DNA of 64,000 bases from Cobetia marina (GTDB taxonomy: Bacteria > Pseudomonadota > Gammaproteobacteria > Pseudomonadales > Halomonadaceae), in NCBI RefSeq assembly GCF_001720485.1, contig NZ_CP017114.1, positions 3,534,001-3,598,000 of the forward strand, read 5' to 3'. Of this stretch, positions 11,344-20,180 are shown one piece after another. Position 1 is the first letter of the stretch. Each line of letters opens with the position of its first letter. A program made the translations under genes and the position numbers. The notes beneath the pieces are model-generated. The model was not told where the DNA came from and made no database searches. It was given only the letters and a program-made list of their open reading frames with translations.

Positions 11344-12048
11344 TTAAGTGGCGTTTGCCAGCAAAAGCTCACGAATCTTGCCGATGGCACGTGTCGGGTT
11401 CAGACCTTTCGGGCAAACCGCGACACAATTCATGATTCCGCGACAGCGGAATACGGAGAACGGGTCGTCCAGTTCGCTCAGACGCTCCTTGGTGGCCGTG
11501 TCACGCGAGTCGGCCAGGAAGCGATAGGCCTGCAGCAGACCACTCGGACCGACGAACTTGTCCGGGTTCCACCAGAAGGACGGGCAGGCCGTCGAGCAGC
11601 AGGCACACAGGATGCATTCATAGAGACCGTCGAGCTTGTCGCGGTCTTCCGGCGACTGCAGACGCTCGATGGCCGGGGCCGGCGTGTCGTTGAGCAGGTA
11701 CGGCTGGATGCGCTCGTACTGCTTGTAGAACAGGCTCATGTCGACGACCAGGTCACGCACGACCGGCAGGCCCGGCAACGGACGCAGCACCAGCTTGTTG
11801 TCCTTGACGACTTCGGACAGCGCGGTGACACAGGTCAGGCCGTTCTTGCCGTTCATGTTCATGCCGTCGGAACCACAGACACCTTCGCGGCAGCTGCGAC
11901 GATAGGCCAGCGAGCTGTCCTGTTCCTTGAGCATTTCCATCACGTTCAACACCATCAGGTCACGGCCCTGGGTGTCGACCTGAAACTCCTGCATGTACGG
12001 CGCAGTATCGGTTTCAGGGTTGTAGCGGTATATGGATACCTGAAGCAT
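11344..12048 (-). CDS. sdhB: Succinate dehydrogenase iron-sulfur subunit
   Basis: 234 residues from the ATG at 12048, preceded by GGAGGGG 5 bases upstream. The in-frame extension to 12108 lacks a comparable site. The three cluster-binding regions are intact: [2Fe-2S] in SCREGVCGSDGMNMNGKNGLTC, then CILCACCSTACPSFWWNPD and CRGIMNCVAVCPKGLNPTRAI for the [4Fe-4S] and [3Fe-4S] clusters. It passes electrons from SdhA FAD to ubiquinone at SdhCD. It needs about nine iron atoms per subunit, which makes the operon a typical iron-sparing target. Confidence 0.97.
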   Translation of the reverse strand: MLQVSIYRYNPETDTAPYMQEFQVDTQGRDLMVLNVMEMLKEQDSSLAYRRSCREGVCGSDGMNMNGKNGLTCVTALSEVVKDNKLVLRPLPGLPVVRDLVVDMSLFYKQYERIQPYLLNDTPAPAIERLQSPEDRDKLDGLYECILCACCSTACPSFWWNPDKFVGPSGLLQAYRFLADSRDTATKERLSELDDPFSVFRCRGIMNCVAVCPKGLNPTRAIGKIRELLLANAT

Positions 12049-12162
12049 GGTTTCCCCTCCGGGCAAACGGGTCAGGTGCGTGCGATGCCCTGCACGCACC
12101 TGGATCACGGCGAACTCAAGCGAGCGTGAACTCGAGCGAGTGCGAACTGGTGCTTGTCAGAC

Positions 12163-13935
12163 TCAGTAGGTACGAATCTTCGGCTCGAAACGCTCGACGG
12201 TCTTCGGCGCGAAGTTCACGTCACGCTTGCCGACACGCTTCTCGTTCGGGAAGAACAGAGAGTGCTTGAGCCAGTTCTCGTCATCACGATCCGGGAAGTC
12301 GTAACGGGAGTGGGCACCACGGCTTTCCTTGCGGGTCAGGGCCGCAATGGCGGTGGCTTCCGCCACTTCCATCAGGTTGTCCAGCTCAAGGGCTTCGATA
12401 CGCGCGGTATTGAAGACCTGGGACTTGTCAGCCAGACCCGCCTTGGCGATACGCTCACGCAGCTCGGACAGCTGCTTGACGCCTTCTTCCATCTTGTCTT
12501 CCTGACGGAAGACGCCGAAGGAGTTCTGCATGATCTGCTGCAGTTCGCGCTTGAGTTCCGGCACGGACTCGCCGCTTTCGGACTCGTTCCAGCGATTCAG
12601 ACGCACCAGGGCAGAATCGATGTCGCTCTGGGTCGGCTCGAGGTACTCGATGCCTTCGTTGAGCGCGCTCTCGATGTACTTGCCTGCCGCGCGGCCGAAG
12701 ACGACCAGATCCAGCAGCGAGTTGCCGCCCAGACGGTTGGCACCGTGAACGGAGACGCAGGCCACTTCACCCACGGCATAGAGGCCGTTGACGATGCGGT
12801 CGGTGCCGTCTTCGTTCTGCGCGATGGCCTGACCGTGCACGTTGGTGGCGATACCACCCATCATGTAGTGACAGGTCGGCACGACCGGGATCGGCGCGTT
12901 GGTCGGATCGACGTGCGCGAAGGTCTTGGACAGCTCGGAGATACCCGGCAGGCGCTTGTTGAGCACTTCCTCACCGAGGTGATCCAGCTTCAGGAAGACG
13001 TGATCGCCATTCTCGCCACAACCACGACCTTCGAGGATCTCCATGACCATGGAGCGCGCGACGACGTCACGGCCCGCGAGGTCCTTGGCATTCGGCGCGT
13101 AACGCTCCATGAAGCGCTCGCCGTCCTTGTTGACCAGGTAGCCACCTTCACCACGGCAGCCTTCCGTGACCAGCACGCCCGCACCGTGGATACCGGTCGG
13201 GTGGAACTGCCACATTTCCATGTCCTGGACCGGCAGGCCGGCACGCAGTGCCATGCCGATACCGTCACCGGTGTTGATCAGGGCATTGGTGGTGGAGGCG
13301 TAGATACGGCCCGCACCACCGGTGGCCAGAACGGTGGCCTTGGACTTGACGACGACGGTCTCGCCAGTCTCGATGCACAGGGCAATCACACCGACGATGT
13401 CGCCGTTGGCATTCTTGACCAGGTCGATGGCGTACCACTCGTCGAGGAAGACGGTGCCGTTTTTCAGGTTGGCCTGATACAGCGTGTGCAGCAGCGCGTG
13501 GCCGGTACGGTCAGCCGCGGCGCACGTACGTGCTGCCTGGCCACCCTTGCCGAAGTCCTTGGACTGGCCACCGAACGGACGCTGATAGATGCGGCCATTG
13601 TCGAAGCGAGAGAACGGCAGACCCATGTGCTCCAGCTCGAAGACCGCCTTCGGGCCTTCGGTACACATGTATTCAGCCGCGTCCTGGTCAGCGATGTAAT
13701 CGCCGCCCTTGACGGTGTCATACATGTGCCAGCGCCAATCGTCGTTCGGATCAGCAGAGGCGATGGCACAGGTGATACCGCCCTGGGCAGAGACAGTGTG
13801 CGAGCGGGTCGGGAAGACCTTGGACAGCACGGCAGTCTTCTTGCCGGACTGGGACAGTTCGAGACCGGCACGCAGGCCAGCGCCGCCGCCGCCGATGATG
13901 ATCGCGTCGAATGTCAGGCTACGCATGGTGGACAT
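12163..13935 (-). CDS. sdhA: Succinate dehydrogenase flavoprotein subunit
   Basis: 590 residues. FAD-binding [17 protein letters not shown] lies at about 15-31. The covalent FAD histidine is H46 in [33 protein letters not shown] carries substrate-site residues, and [22 protein letters not shown] is the C-terminal FAD contact. It oxidises succinate to fumarate. Start at 13935 ([11 protein letters not shown]) or 13926 (MRSLTFDA) are both possible. It follows sdhD by 3 bases and precedes sdhB by 114. Confidence 0.97.
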   Translation of the reverse strand: MSTMRSLTFDAIIIGGGGAGLRAGLELSQSGKKTAVLSKVFPTRSHTVSAQGGITCAIASADPNDDWRWHMYDTVKGGDYIADQDAAEYMCTEGPKAVFELEHMGLPFSRFDNGRIYQRPFGGQSKDFGKGGQAARTCAAADRTGHALLHTLYQANLKNGTVFLDEWYAIDLVKNANGDIVGVIALCIETGETVVVKSKATVLATGGAGRIYASTTNALINTGDGIGMALRAGLPVQDMEMWQFHPTGIHGAGVLVTEGCRGEGGYLVNKDGERFMERYAPNAKDLAGRDVVARSMVMEILEGRGCGENGDHVFLKLDHLGEEVLNKRLPGISELSKTFAHVDPTNAPIPVVPTCHYMMGGIATNVHGQAIAQNEDGTDRIVNGLYAVGEVACVSVHGANRLGGNSLLDLVVFGRAAGKYIESALNEGIEYLEPTQSDIDSALVRLNRWNESESGESVPELKRELQQIMQNSFGVFRQEDKMEEGVKQLSELRERIAKAGLADKSQVFNTARIEALELDNLMEVAEATAIAALTRKESRGAHSRYDFPDRDDENWLKHSLFFPNEKRVGKRDVNFAPKTVERFEPKIRTY

Positions 13936-13938
13936 GTA

Positions 13939-14286
13939 TCAGGCTCCCCACAGGACTTGAACGCCCCAGACCAAGAAGATGAACAACGCAAGGATGACGA
14001 AGACCTGGAAACCGAAGCGCAACGCGGTCGGCTTCATGTAATCGGTCGCCACGGTCCACAGACCGATCCAGGCGTGTGCGGCAATCGCGATGAATGCCAT
14101 CAGAGAGAAGATGCGCATTGCCGTGTTCTCGAACAGACCACTCCAGGTGGCGTAATCGAGGTTCGGGTGCAGCAGGAGATAGCCGACCATGAACACGGAA
14201 TAGGCTGCCAGAACCACGGCAGACACACGCTGCAGCACCCAGTCAGACAGACCACTGCGACTGAAATTGGTGATGTTGTTTACCAT
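13939..14286 (-). CDS. sdhD: Succinate dehydrogenase membrane anchor subunit
   Basis: 115 residues with three hydrophobic helices. It begins MVNNITNFSRSGLSDWVLQRVSAVVLAAY, the usual SdhD opening with the R-S/heme and quinone-site region. The second helix contains HAWIGLWTVATDYMKP, including the conserved His and the Asp-Tyr pair near the quinone site. It anchors SdhAB to the inner membrane with SdhC and contributes to the heme b and ubiquinone sites. It overlaps sdhC by 7 bases. Confidence 0.93.
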   Translation of the reverse strand: MVNNITNFSRSGLSDWVLQRVSAVVLAAYSVFMVGYLLLHPNLDYATWSGLFENTAMRIFSLMAFIAIAAHAWIGLWTVATDYMKPTALRFGFQVFVILALFIFLVWGVQVLWGA

Positions 14287-14657
14287 ACCCAGACTCCCGC
14301 CAGGACCACGAGAACGGCACTGATCACGACAGTGACCTGCGCCTTGCGATTCGCACTTTCAAGTTCGACACCAATGTCCATGTCCATCAGCAGGTGCTTG
14401 ATACCTGCCACGAAATGGAAACCGAGGGCAGACAGCAGGCCCCAGGCCACGATCTTGGCAAGGAAATTGGTTGCCAGGGTGTCACGCACTGCCTCGAACC
14501 CTTCCGGGGAGGACAGCGAGGCATCGAGTGCCCACAACGCGAACACCAGGCCCACGAACAGAATCACGCCGGTAATACGGTGAGTGATTGAAGTAAGGGC
14601 AGGGAGAGGGAATTTGATCGTCGTCAGATCGAGATTTACGGGTCGTTTGCTATTCAC
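14280..14657 (-). CDS. sdhC: Succinate dehydrogenase cytochrome b556 subunit
   Basis: 125 residues from a GTG start at 14657 (VNSKRPVNLDLTTIKFPLPALTSITHRITGV). The SITHRITG motif is the family signature, and HFVAGIKHLLMDMDIG carries the heme-ligand histidine. Upstream in-frame codons encode non-homologous residues, so GTG is the best start; the ribosome-binding site (AAGAG) is weak. First gene of the sdh operon, about 120 bases below a TTGTCA-N17-TATAAT promoter. The start region (14649-14659) is complementary to the core of a Fur-type small RNA encoded at 27225-27341. Confidence 0.94.
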   Translation of the reverse strand: MNSKRPVNLDLTTIKFPLPALTSITHRITGVILFVGLVFALWALDASLSSPEGFEAVRDTLATNFLAKIVAWGLLSALGFHFVAGIKHLLMDMDIGVELESANRKAQVTVVISAVLVVLAGVWVW

Positions 14658-14783
14658 GGCTCTTACACACTCTCTTGGCCCAACACGGACGCAAGCCCGC
14701 AGGGGCGGTGGTTTGAGGAAGGGTCTCGGGCGCAGGCCATCCACGGTACCGAGCCGAATTTCCCGCCAGTCGCGCGACGGAGG

Positions 14784-14812
14784 ATTATAGGGGTTGGCCA
14801 TTGGCATGACAA
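14784..14812 (-). promoter_or_regulatory. Sigma-70-type promoter of sdhCDAB
   Basis: On the minus strand TTGTCA (14807-14812), a 17-base spacer and a consensus TATAAT (14784-14789). Transcription would start near 14777 and leave a leader of about 120 bases. The region 14658-15048 between sdhC and gltA holds only this promoter, the divergent gltA promoter and their leaders. Confidence 0.8.
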
Positions 14813-14951
14813 ATGACACGACGTCGCATAGCCGCAACCACGAATTGCACAAAATGCGGCGATCAGGACGCAACCTGAAGGGCATGGAACGACAAACGTC
14901 GGGAAACTGACGCACAGCGCAGCATCGCACGTCTCTACGCCGAGTGGCGAA

Positions 14952-14979
14952 TTGACAATCTTTGGCGGGCTTCTATAGT
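14952..14979 (+). promoter_or_regulatory. Sigma-70-type promoter of gltA
   Basis: Consensus TTGACA (14952-14957), a 16-base spacer and TATAGT (14974-14979). Predicted start near 14986 gives a leader of about 60 bases to the gltA ATG at 15049. Confidence 0.85.
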
Positions 14980-15048
14980 GGGCGGGATTGATGCAAGCCC
15001 GGCATGGCAAGCAAGTCAAAGAGTTACGCGAATAATGAGGAGGTCGGC

Positions 15049-16335
15049 ATGACTGACAAGAAAGCGACACTGACGGTAGACGGTATCGACAAGACCATCG
15101 AATTTCCGGTCTATTCCGGCACGCTCGGCCAGGACGTCATCGATGTCCGCGGCCTGACCGCCGAAGGCATGTTCACCTACGACCCGGGCTTCGTCTCCAC
15201 CGCCGCCTGCGAATCTTCCATCACCTTCATCGATGGCCAGAAAGGCGTCCTGCTGCATCGCGGCTACCCCATCGACCAGCTGGCCAAGAGCTCCAACTAT
15301 ATAGAGCTGTGCTACCTGCTGCTGTTCGGAGAGCTGCCGAACAAGGAAGAGTACGACAAGTTCGCGCAACTGATCGGCAACCACACCATGGTGCACGAGC
15401 AGATCGTCAACTTCTTCAAGGGCTTCCGTCGTGATGCCCACCCGATGGCGATCCTGTGTGGCGTCGTCGGTGGCCTGGCCGCCTTCTACCACGACAATCT
15501 GAACATCAACAACGAGAAGGAACGCTACGTCAGTGCGGTGCGCCTGATCGCCAAGATGCCGACCCTTGCGGCCATGTGCCACAAGTACAACATCGGCCAG
15601 CCGTTCATGTACCCGCGCAATGACCTCTCCTACGGCGAGAACTTCCTGTACATGATGTTCGGCAATCCGTGTGAGGAGTACAAGATCAACCCGGTGTTCG
15701 CCAAGGCGATGGACACCATCTTCATGCTCCACGCCGACCACGAGCAGAATGCCTCGACCTCCACCGTGCGTCTGGCAGGCTCCACCGGTGCCAATCCGTT
15801 CGCCTGCATCAGCGCCGGCATCGCGGCACTCTGGGGCCCGGCACACGGCGGCGCCAACGAGGCCGTGCTCAACATGCTCGATGAGATCGGTGAGGATTCC
15901 GAGGAGAACATCCAGCGCTTCATCGACAAGGCCAAGGACAAGGATGACCCGTTCAAGCTGATGGGCTTCGGTCACCGCGTCTATCGCAACTTCGATCCGC
16001 GCGCCAAGGTCATGAAGGAGACCTGTGACGAGGTGCTGGAGCAGCTGGGTATGGCCGACGATCCGCAGCTCAAGATCGCCAAGCGTCTGGAGCAGATCGC
16101 ACTGGAAGACGAGTACTTCATCGAGCGCAAGCTGTACCCGAATGTCGACTTCTACTCCGGCATCATCCTCAAGGCGATCGGCATCCCGACCAACATGTTC
16201 ACGGTCATCTTCGCCATGTCACGCACCATCGGCTGGATCTCCCACTGGAACGAGATGATCGCCGGCGGCCATCGTATCGGCCGCCCGCGCCAGCTCTACA
16301 CCGGCCACCCGCAGCGCGACTACCCGGCCAAGTAA
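15049..16335 (+). CDS. gltA: Citrate synthase (type II, hexameric)
   Basis: 428 residues from the ATG at 15049, which has GAGGAGGT 5 bases upstream; the in-frame ATG at 15004 has no such site. Catalytic and binding motifs are present: [27 protein letters not shown] and the C-terminal ISHWNEMI...[10 protein letters not shown]. The extended N-terminal domain is typical of the NADH-sensitive type II enzyme of Gram-negative bacteria. It condenses acetyl-CoA and oxaloacetate to start the TCA cycle and is divergent from the sdh-suc operon, the common pseudomonad-type layout. Confidence 0.98.
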   Translation: MTDKKATLTVDGIDKTIEFPVYSGTLGQDVIDVRGLTAEGMFTYDPGFVSTAACESSITFIDGQKGVLLHRGYPIDQLAKSSNYIELCYLLLFGELPNKEEYDKFAQLIGNHTMVHEQIVNFFKGFRRDAHPMAILCGVVGGLAAFYHDNLNINNEKERYVSAVRLIAKMPTLAAMCHKYNIGQPFMYPRNDLSYGENFLYMMFGNPCEEYKINPVFAKAMDTIFMLHADHEQNASTSTVRLAGSTGANPFACISAGIAALWGPAHGGANEAVLNMLDEIGEDSEENIQRFIDKAKDKDDPFKLMGFGHRVYRNFDPRAKVMKETCDEVLEQLGMADDPQLKIAKRLEQIALEDEYFIERKLYPNVDFYSGIILKAIGIPTNMFTVIFAMSRTIGWISHWNEMIAGGHRIGRPRQLYTGHPQRDYPAK

Positions 16336-16362
16336 GCCACGTCGCACCCCGGCAGCCGACCG

Positions 16363-16389
16363 AAACCGCCTCTCAGGAGGCGGTTTTTT
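16363..16389 (+). terminator. Intrinsic terminator after gltA
   Basis: A stem of about 10 bp (AAACCGCCTC with GAGGCGGTTT), loop TCAG and a run of six T. Confidence 0.93.
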
Positions 16390-16574
16390 CGTTTCTGACG
16401 CCCCTGCCCTGCTCGCCTGCCTCACGCCCCTGCCACCCCTCCTGCACAAGCCATCAGTCATATACAGTCCCTCGCCCCACGCCAGACGTGCTAGCGTAAT
16501 GTCACGCGGTACCGACACCGCCGTCATGCCCAGCAAGTCCGCCTTTCGCTGATAGATGGCCAGGAGCCCTTCGC

Positions 16575-17462
16575 ATGTCAGAGACACACGCAACGCCACG
16601 CATTGCCGCCTTCATCGGACTCGGCGTCATGGGTCACCCCATGGCCGGCCACCTGACACGCGCAGGATGGGAAGTGCGCGTCTACAACCGGACCCGCTCG
16701 CGCGCCGAACAGTGGTGCGAGGAGTACGGTGGCACCCATCACGCCACGCCGCGAGAAGCCGCGGAAGGCGCCGAGATCGTGCTGATGTGCGTCGGCAATG
16801 ATGATGACGTGCGCAGCGTCACCTACGGCGCCGATGGCGTACTGGCCGGTCTGTCGGAGGGAGGACTGCTGGTGGATCACACCACGGCCAGCGCTGATCT
16901 GGCGCGAGAGCTGTCCGTGGCGGCGCGCGAGCATTCGGTCGGCTTCGTGGACGCCCCCGTGTCTGGCGGCCAGCAGGGGGCCATCAATGGCGCGCTGACC
17001 ATCATGTGCGGCGGTGACCCGCAAGATTACGATCGCGCAGCACCGGTACTGGCGCATTACGGGCGCATGGTGAAGCGTATCGGGGAGACCGGTGCCGGCC
17101 AGACCACCAAGATGGTCAACCAGATCTGCATCGCCGGACTGGTTCAAGCGCTCTCCGAGGGACTGCACTTCGCCGAGCAGGCGGGACTGGATCGCGAGGC
17201 GGTGATCGAGGTGATCTCCAAGGGCGCAGCGGGCTCGTGGCAGATGGAGAACCGACACGCCACCATGATCCGCGATGAGTACGAGCACGGCTTCGCCGTC
17301 GACTGGATGCGCAAGGACCTCGACATCTGTCTGGCGGAGGCACGCCGCATCGAGGCAAGCCTGCCGGTGACGGCGCTGGTCGATCAGTTCTATGCCGACG
17401 TCCAGAGCATGGGGGGCGGCCGCTGGGACACCTCCTCGCTGCTCAAGCGCCTGGCCAGATGA
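16575..17462 (+). CDS. NAD(P)-dependent 3-hydroxyisobutyrate dehydrogenase-family oxidoreductase
   Basis: 295 residues, the normal length of beta-hydroxyacid dehydrogenases (MmsB, GarR/GlxR, YihU relatives). It has the N-terminal Rossmann GLGVMGHPMAGHL, the substrate-binding DAPVSGGQQGA and the catalytic-lysine segment GAGQTTKMVNQ, followed by an all-helical C-terminal domain. It would oxidise a beta-hydroxyacid or reduce a semialdehyde; the actual substrate cannot be fixed from sequence. No valine, glycerate or glyoxylate operon surrounds it. The gene is monocistronic, between the gltA terminator and its own terminator. Confidence 0.88.
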   Translation: MSETHATPRIAAFIGLGVMGHPMAGHLTRAGWEVRVYNRTRSRAEQWCEEYGGTHHATPREAAEGAEIVLMCVGNDDDVRSVTYGADGVLAGLSEGGLLVDHTTASADLARELSVAAREHSVGFVDAPVSGGQQGAINGALTIMCGGDPQDYDRAAPVLAHYGRMVKRIGETGAGQTTKMVNQICIAGLVQALSEGLHFAEQAGLDREAVIEVISKGAAGSWQMENRHATMIRDEYEHGFAVDWMRKDLDICLAEARRIEASLPVTALVDQFYADVQSMGGGRWDTSSLLKRLAR

Positions 17463-17563
17463 GGCGAGCCCTCCCCACTCGAAGCGGCCTCGCCCGCGTC
17501 ATCGCGCAGCGAATCAGGCACTGAACGAATGACGTCCTGCTAGCCGTGCAAGCCGCCCGATGA

Positions 17564-17611
17564 AAAGCGCCGATTCCAGCGTCAGCGAGACGTTGGAATC
17601 GGCGCTTTCTT
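17564..17611 (+). terminator. Terminator after the oxidoreductase gene
   Basis: A 20-bp stem (17564-17583 with 17589-17608, one G-U pair) and a 5-base loop, ending in a short, interrupted T stretch. Confidence 0.8.
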
Positions 17612-17656
17612 GATGCCGCATTGCAACAACCCTGTCACCGTCACGCTGCGCTGCCT

Positions 17657-17944
17657 TTTTCCACACTATCTGTGGATAACCTCGTTGATAACCCTTAGAC
17701 AAGCGCTTCCAACCTGCATGACAGCGGGCTTACCAACAGATTGCACAATTTTTAACCAGCTTATAAGCCATTGATATAAAAGAAAATTTTGGCATGCAGG
17801 AGCAAGTGCAGACCGGATGGCCGCACTTCGAGGGGGAGTATGAGGAAAGTTCACGTCCTGGCCGCGCAGTGGACAACACAACAGCGATGTCAAGGGCGAC
17901 TTGGGGATAACATGCGTTTCGGGCGACACACCGGCTGTGCATAA
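17657..17944. other. AT-rich intergenic region with DnaA-box-like sites
   Basis: TTTTCCACA (17657-17665, one mismatch) faces TGTGGATAA (17671-17679), which is a perfect TTATCCACA on the minus strand, 5 bases apart. A further minus-strand TTATGCACA (TTATNCACA consensus) lies at 17936-17944, and TGGGGATAA (one mismatch) at 17902-17910. Between them, 17746-17790 is strongly AT-rich against a GC-rich genome. No coding capacity is convincing here. It may be a DnaA-titration or regulatory site, or an origin; the data do not decide. No GATC cluster is present. Confidence 0.45.
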
Positions 17945-17959
17945 GCCGAAATCAGAGAC

Positions 17960-17990
17960 AAAAAAAACACACCCCGCAAGGTGTGCTTTT
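17960..17990 (-). terminator. Terminator of the tRNA operon
   Basis: A short hairpin (CACACC at 17968-17973 with GGTGTG at 17980-17985), followed on the minus strand by a run of eight T. Confidence 0.82.
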
Positions 17991-18037
17991 TGTTGACTTC
18001 CCGAGGCCATCACAGGCGACTCGAGATGTCAGAAGAG

Positions 18038-18113
18038 TGGCGTCCCATAGGGGGTTCGAACCCCTGTTACCGCCGTGAAAGGGCGGTGTCCTGGACCACT
18101 AGACGAATGGGAC
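18038..18113 (-). tRNA. tRNA-Glu (anticodon TTC)
   Basis: A 76-base cloverleaf including an encoded CCA. The acceptor stem GTCCCAT/ATGGGAC, the anticodon arm CCGCC-CTTTCAC-GGCGG and the T-arm GGGG-TTCGAAC-CCCC are all paired. It is nearly identical to the E. coli tRNA-Glu pattern. It lies 18 bases downstream of tRNA-Ala in one operon, with gltX (its synthetase) immediately upstream on the same strand. Confidence 0.98.
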
Positions 18114-18131
18114 GCAGTCGCTTGAGAAACT

Positions 18132-18207
18132 TGGTGGAGCCTAGCGGGATCGAACCGCTGACCTCAACACTGCCAGTGTTGCGCTCTCCCAGCTGAGCTA
18201 AGGCCCC
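18132..18207 (-). tRNA. tRNA-Ala (anticodon GGC)
   Basis: A 76-base cloverleaf with encoded CCA. It has the G3-U70 wobble pair in the acceptor stem (GGGGCCT with AGGCTCC), the identity element for alanyl-tRNA synthetase. The anticodon loop is CTGGCAG. First gene of the two-tRNA operon. Confidence 0.98.
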
Positions 18208-18227
18208 GTCTCTCAAGAACGAGGCGT

Positions 18228-18256
18228 ATAATACTGACCCGCCTCGTAGTCGTCAA
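18228..18256 (-). promoter_or_regulatory. Strong promoter of the tRNA-Ala/tRNA-Glu operon
   Basis: On the minus strand TTGACG (18251-18256), a 17-base spacer and TATTAT (18228-18233), followed by a GC-rich discriminator (ACGCCTCG). This is typical of stringently controlled stable-RNA promoters. Confidence 0.85.
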
Positions 18257-18403
18257 CTTCTTTTTCACACAATTCCGTCGCGCGGCGCATCAGGCCCACC
18301 AGGGCAGTCCGACAGCGCCTTGAGAAGGCTCAGCGCCCTGCTGCAGCGCATGCCCCCATGACACACGTTCGCCATGGGGGCCCTTCAGGCATCACTGACA
18401 CCC

Positions 18404-19879
18404 TTACAGCTCGCGATATTCCTTCTCGAAGCGCTTGGCAGCCTTCTTGGAGACGCCGCCCAGCACTGCCACGGCATGACGCAGACGTGCACGGGTCATG
18501 TCGGAACCGAGAATGACCATCGCATCCATCACCGAGGTGGAGGTCGCCGAGCCAGTCACCGCCACGAACACCGGCGCCAGGAAGTCCTTCATCTTGAGTT
18601 CGAAGTGCTCGGACAGCAGCTTCACTTCCGCCAGCAGGTGCTCCTTGTCCCAGGTGCTCACGGCCTCGAGCTTCCAGGTCAGGAACTGCATCTGACGCAC
18701 CAGATCTTCGCCCTGAAGCTTGGCCTTGGCGAAGTCGTCCGGCGTGATGGCCGGCAGTCCGGAGAAGAAGTGCCCCGCCAGCGGAATCGCCTCGGACAGC
18801 GTCTCGATGCGCGGCTTCACTTCCGGCAGGATCTGCTTGACGTAGGACTCGTTGAAGGCCCATTGACGCAGCTCGCTCAGCAGCTCGTCCTCGGACAGGT
18901 CACGGATGTAGAGACCGTTCAGCCAGCTGAGCTTCTCGACATCGAACACCGGGCCGCCAAGGGAGACGCGCTGGATGTCGAAGTGCTCCTGCATCTCGCT
19001 CAACGTGAACTTCTCGCGCTCGTCCGGCATGGACCAGCCGAGACGCCCGAGATAGTTGATCACGGCCGCCGGCAGATAGCCCATGCGGCGGTAATACAGG
19101 ATGGACGTCGGGTTCTTGCGCTTGGACAGCTTGGTCTTGTCCGGATTGCGCAGCAGCGGCATGTGGCAAAGCTCCGGCATCTGCCAGCCGAAGTACTCAT
19201 ACAGCAGCTGATGCTTGGGCGCCGAGTTGATCCACTCCTCACCGCGCATCACGTGGGTGATCTCCATCAGGTGATCATCCACCACGTTGGCCAGATGGTA
19301 GGTCGGCATGCCATCGGACTTGAGCAGGATCTGCGCATCGACCTGGGCCCAGTCGACCTCGATCTCGCCGCGCAGCATGTCCTTGACCACACAGGTACCG
19401 CTTTCCGGTACGTTCATGCGGATGACGAAGGGCGCACCCGCCGCTTCACGACGTGCCACTTCCTCGGCCGGCAGGGCGAGATCGGACGGCTTGAGCGCCA
19501 TGTGCAGACCTTCGGCCTTGCGGGAGTCGCGCAGCTCATCCAGCTCCTCGCTGGTGCGGAAGCACTTGAAGGCGTGGCCGGCATCGATCAGTTGCTGGCA
19601 ATGCGCGGCATAGATGTCGCCACGCTCGCTCTGGCGATACGGACCATGGGGGCCGCCGACATCCGGACCTTCCGACCATTCGATGCCCAGCCAGCGCAGC
19701 GAGTCGAGAATCATCTGCTCGGACTCACCGGTGGAGCGGGTCTGATCGGTATCCTCGATACGCAGAATGAACTCGCCACCATGCTGACGAGCGAAGCACT
19801 GGTTGAACAGGGCGATATAGGCAGTGCCGACGTGGGGATCACCAGTCGGCGACGGTGCGATACGCGTACGAACGGTCAT
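18404..19879 (-). CDS. gltX: Glutamyl-tRNA synthetase
   Basis: 491 residues, a full-length class I GluRS. The HIGH-type motif is in [14 protein letters not shown] (about residues 7-20) and the KMSKS-type motif is KLSKRKNP. The anticodon-binding C-terminal helical domain is complete. It charges tRNA-Glu with glutamate, and the tRNA-Glu gene lies just downstream. An imperfect GC-rich hairpin around 18350-18385 without a T run may stabilise the 3' end. A promoter-like element lies at 20033-20061. Confidence 0.97.
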   Translation of the reverse strand: MTVRTRIAPSPTGDPHVGTAYIALFNQCFARQHGGEFILRIEDTDQTRSTGESEQMILDSLRWLGIEWSEGPDVGGPHGPYRQSERGDIYAAHCQQLIDAGHAFKCFRTSEELDELRDSRKAEGLHMALKPSDLALPAEEVARREAAGAPFVIRMNVPESGTCVVKDMLRGEIEVDWAQVDAQILLKSDGMPTYHLANVVDDHLMEITHVMRGEEWINSAPKHQLLYEYFGWQMPELCHMPLLRNPDKTKLSKRKNPTSILYYRRMGYLPAAVINYLGRLGWSMPDEREKFTLSEMQEHFDIQRVSLGGPVFDVEKLSWLNGLYIRDLSEDELLSELRQWAFNESYVKQILPEVKPRIETLSEAIPLAGHFFSGLPAITPDDFAKAKLQGEDLVRQMQFLTWKLEAVSTWDKEHLLAEVKLLSEHFELKMKDFLAPVFVAVTGSATSTSVMDAMVILGSDMTRARLRHAVAVLGGVSKKAAKRFEKEYREL

Positions 19880-20032
19880 GTGGAGTCCAGTATTTCAGGG
19901 GGAGTGTCAAGAAGGGTGTCGAAAAGCGTCTCGAGATGACGGCCGGGCGCGAGGCGCGACAAGATCTCGAACCAGCCTGGCAAGTGGTGCCCGGCCAACA
20001 CGCTTCAATTCGGCAGCCTGTACTGGGGGCAT

Positions 20033-20061
20033 ATTATACGCAAGGTGAAGATGTGCGACAG
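20033..20061 (-). promoter_or_regulatory. Likely gltX promoter
   Basis: On the minus strand a consensus TATAAT (20033-20038), a 17-base spacer and a weak -35 CTGTCG (20056-20061). The leader would be about 147 bases. Apart from this element I see nothing else in 19880-20180. Confidence 0.6.
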
Positions 20062-20180
20062 TGCGTCACCGTGTGCCAACGCCTCCACGGCGGTAAGCTG
20101 ACGCCCGATGATCGTCCGCCGTGACGCCTGGTGCCCGCGCCTTCTCACCATCCCCTCTGCCACCACCGGCAGGAGCCAGC

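Noticed and set aside
12154..14583. Plus-strand open frame (809 codons) across sdhA, sdhD and sdhC
   Set aside because: Antisense to three genes with intact motifs and start/stop overlaps; no protein-like features of its own.
17657..17944. Calling the region oriC
   Set aside because: No dnaA, rpmH, mnmG or parAB neighbours and no GATC cluster; only a few boxes. Listed as an open finding instead.
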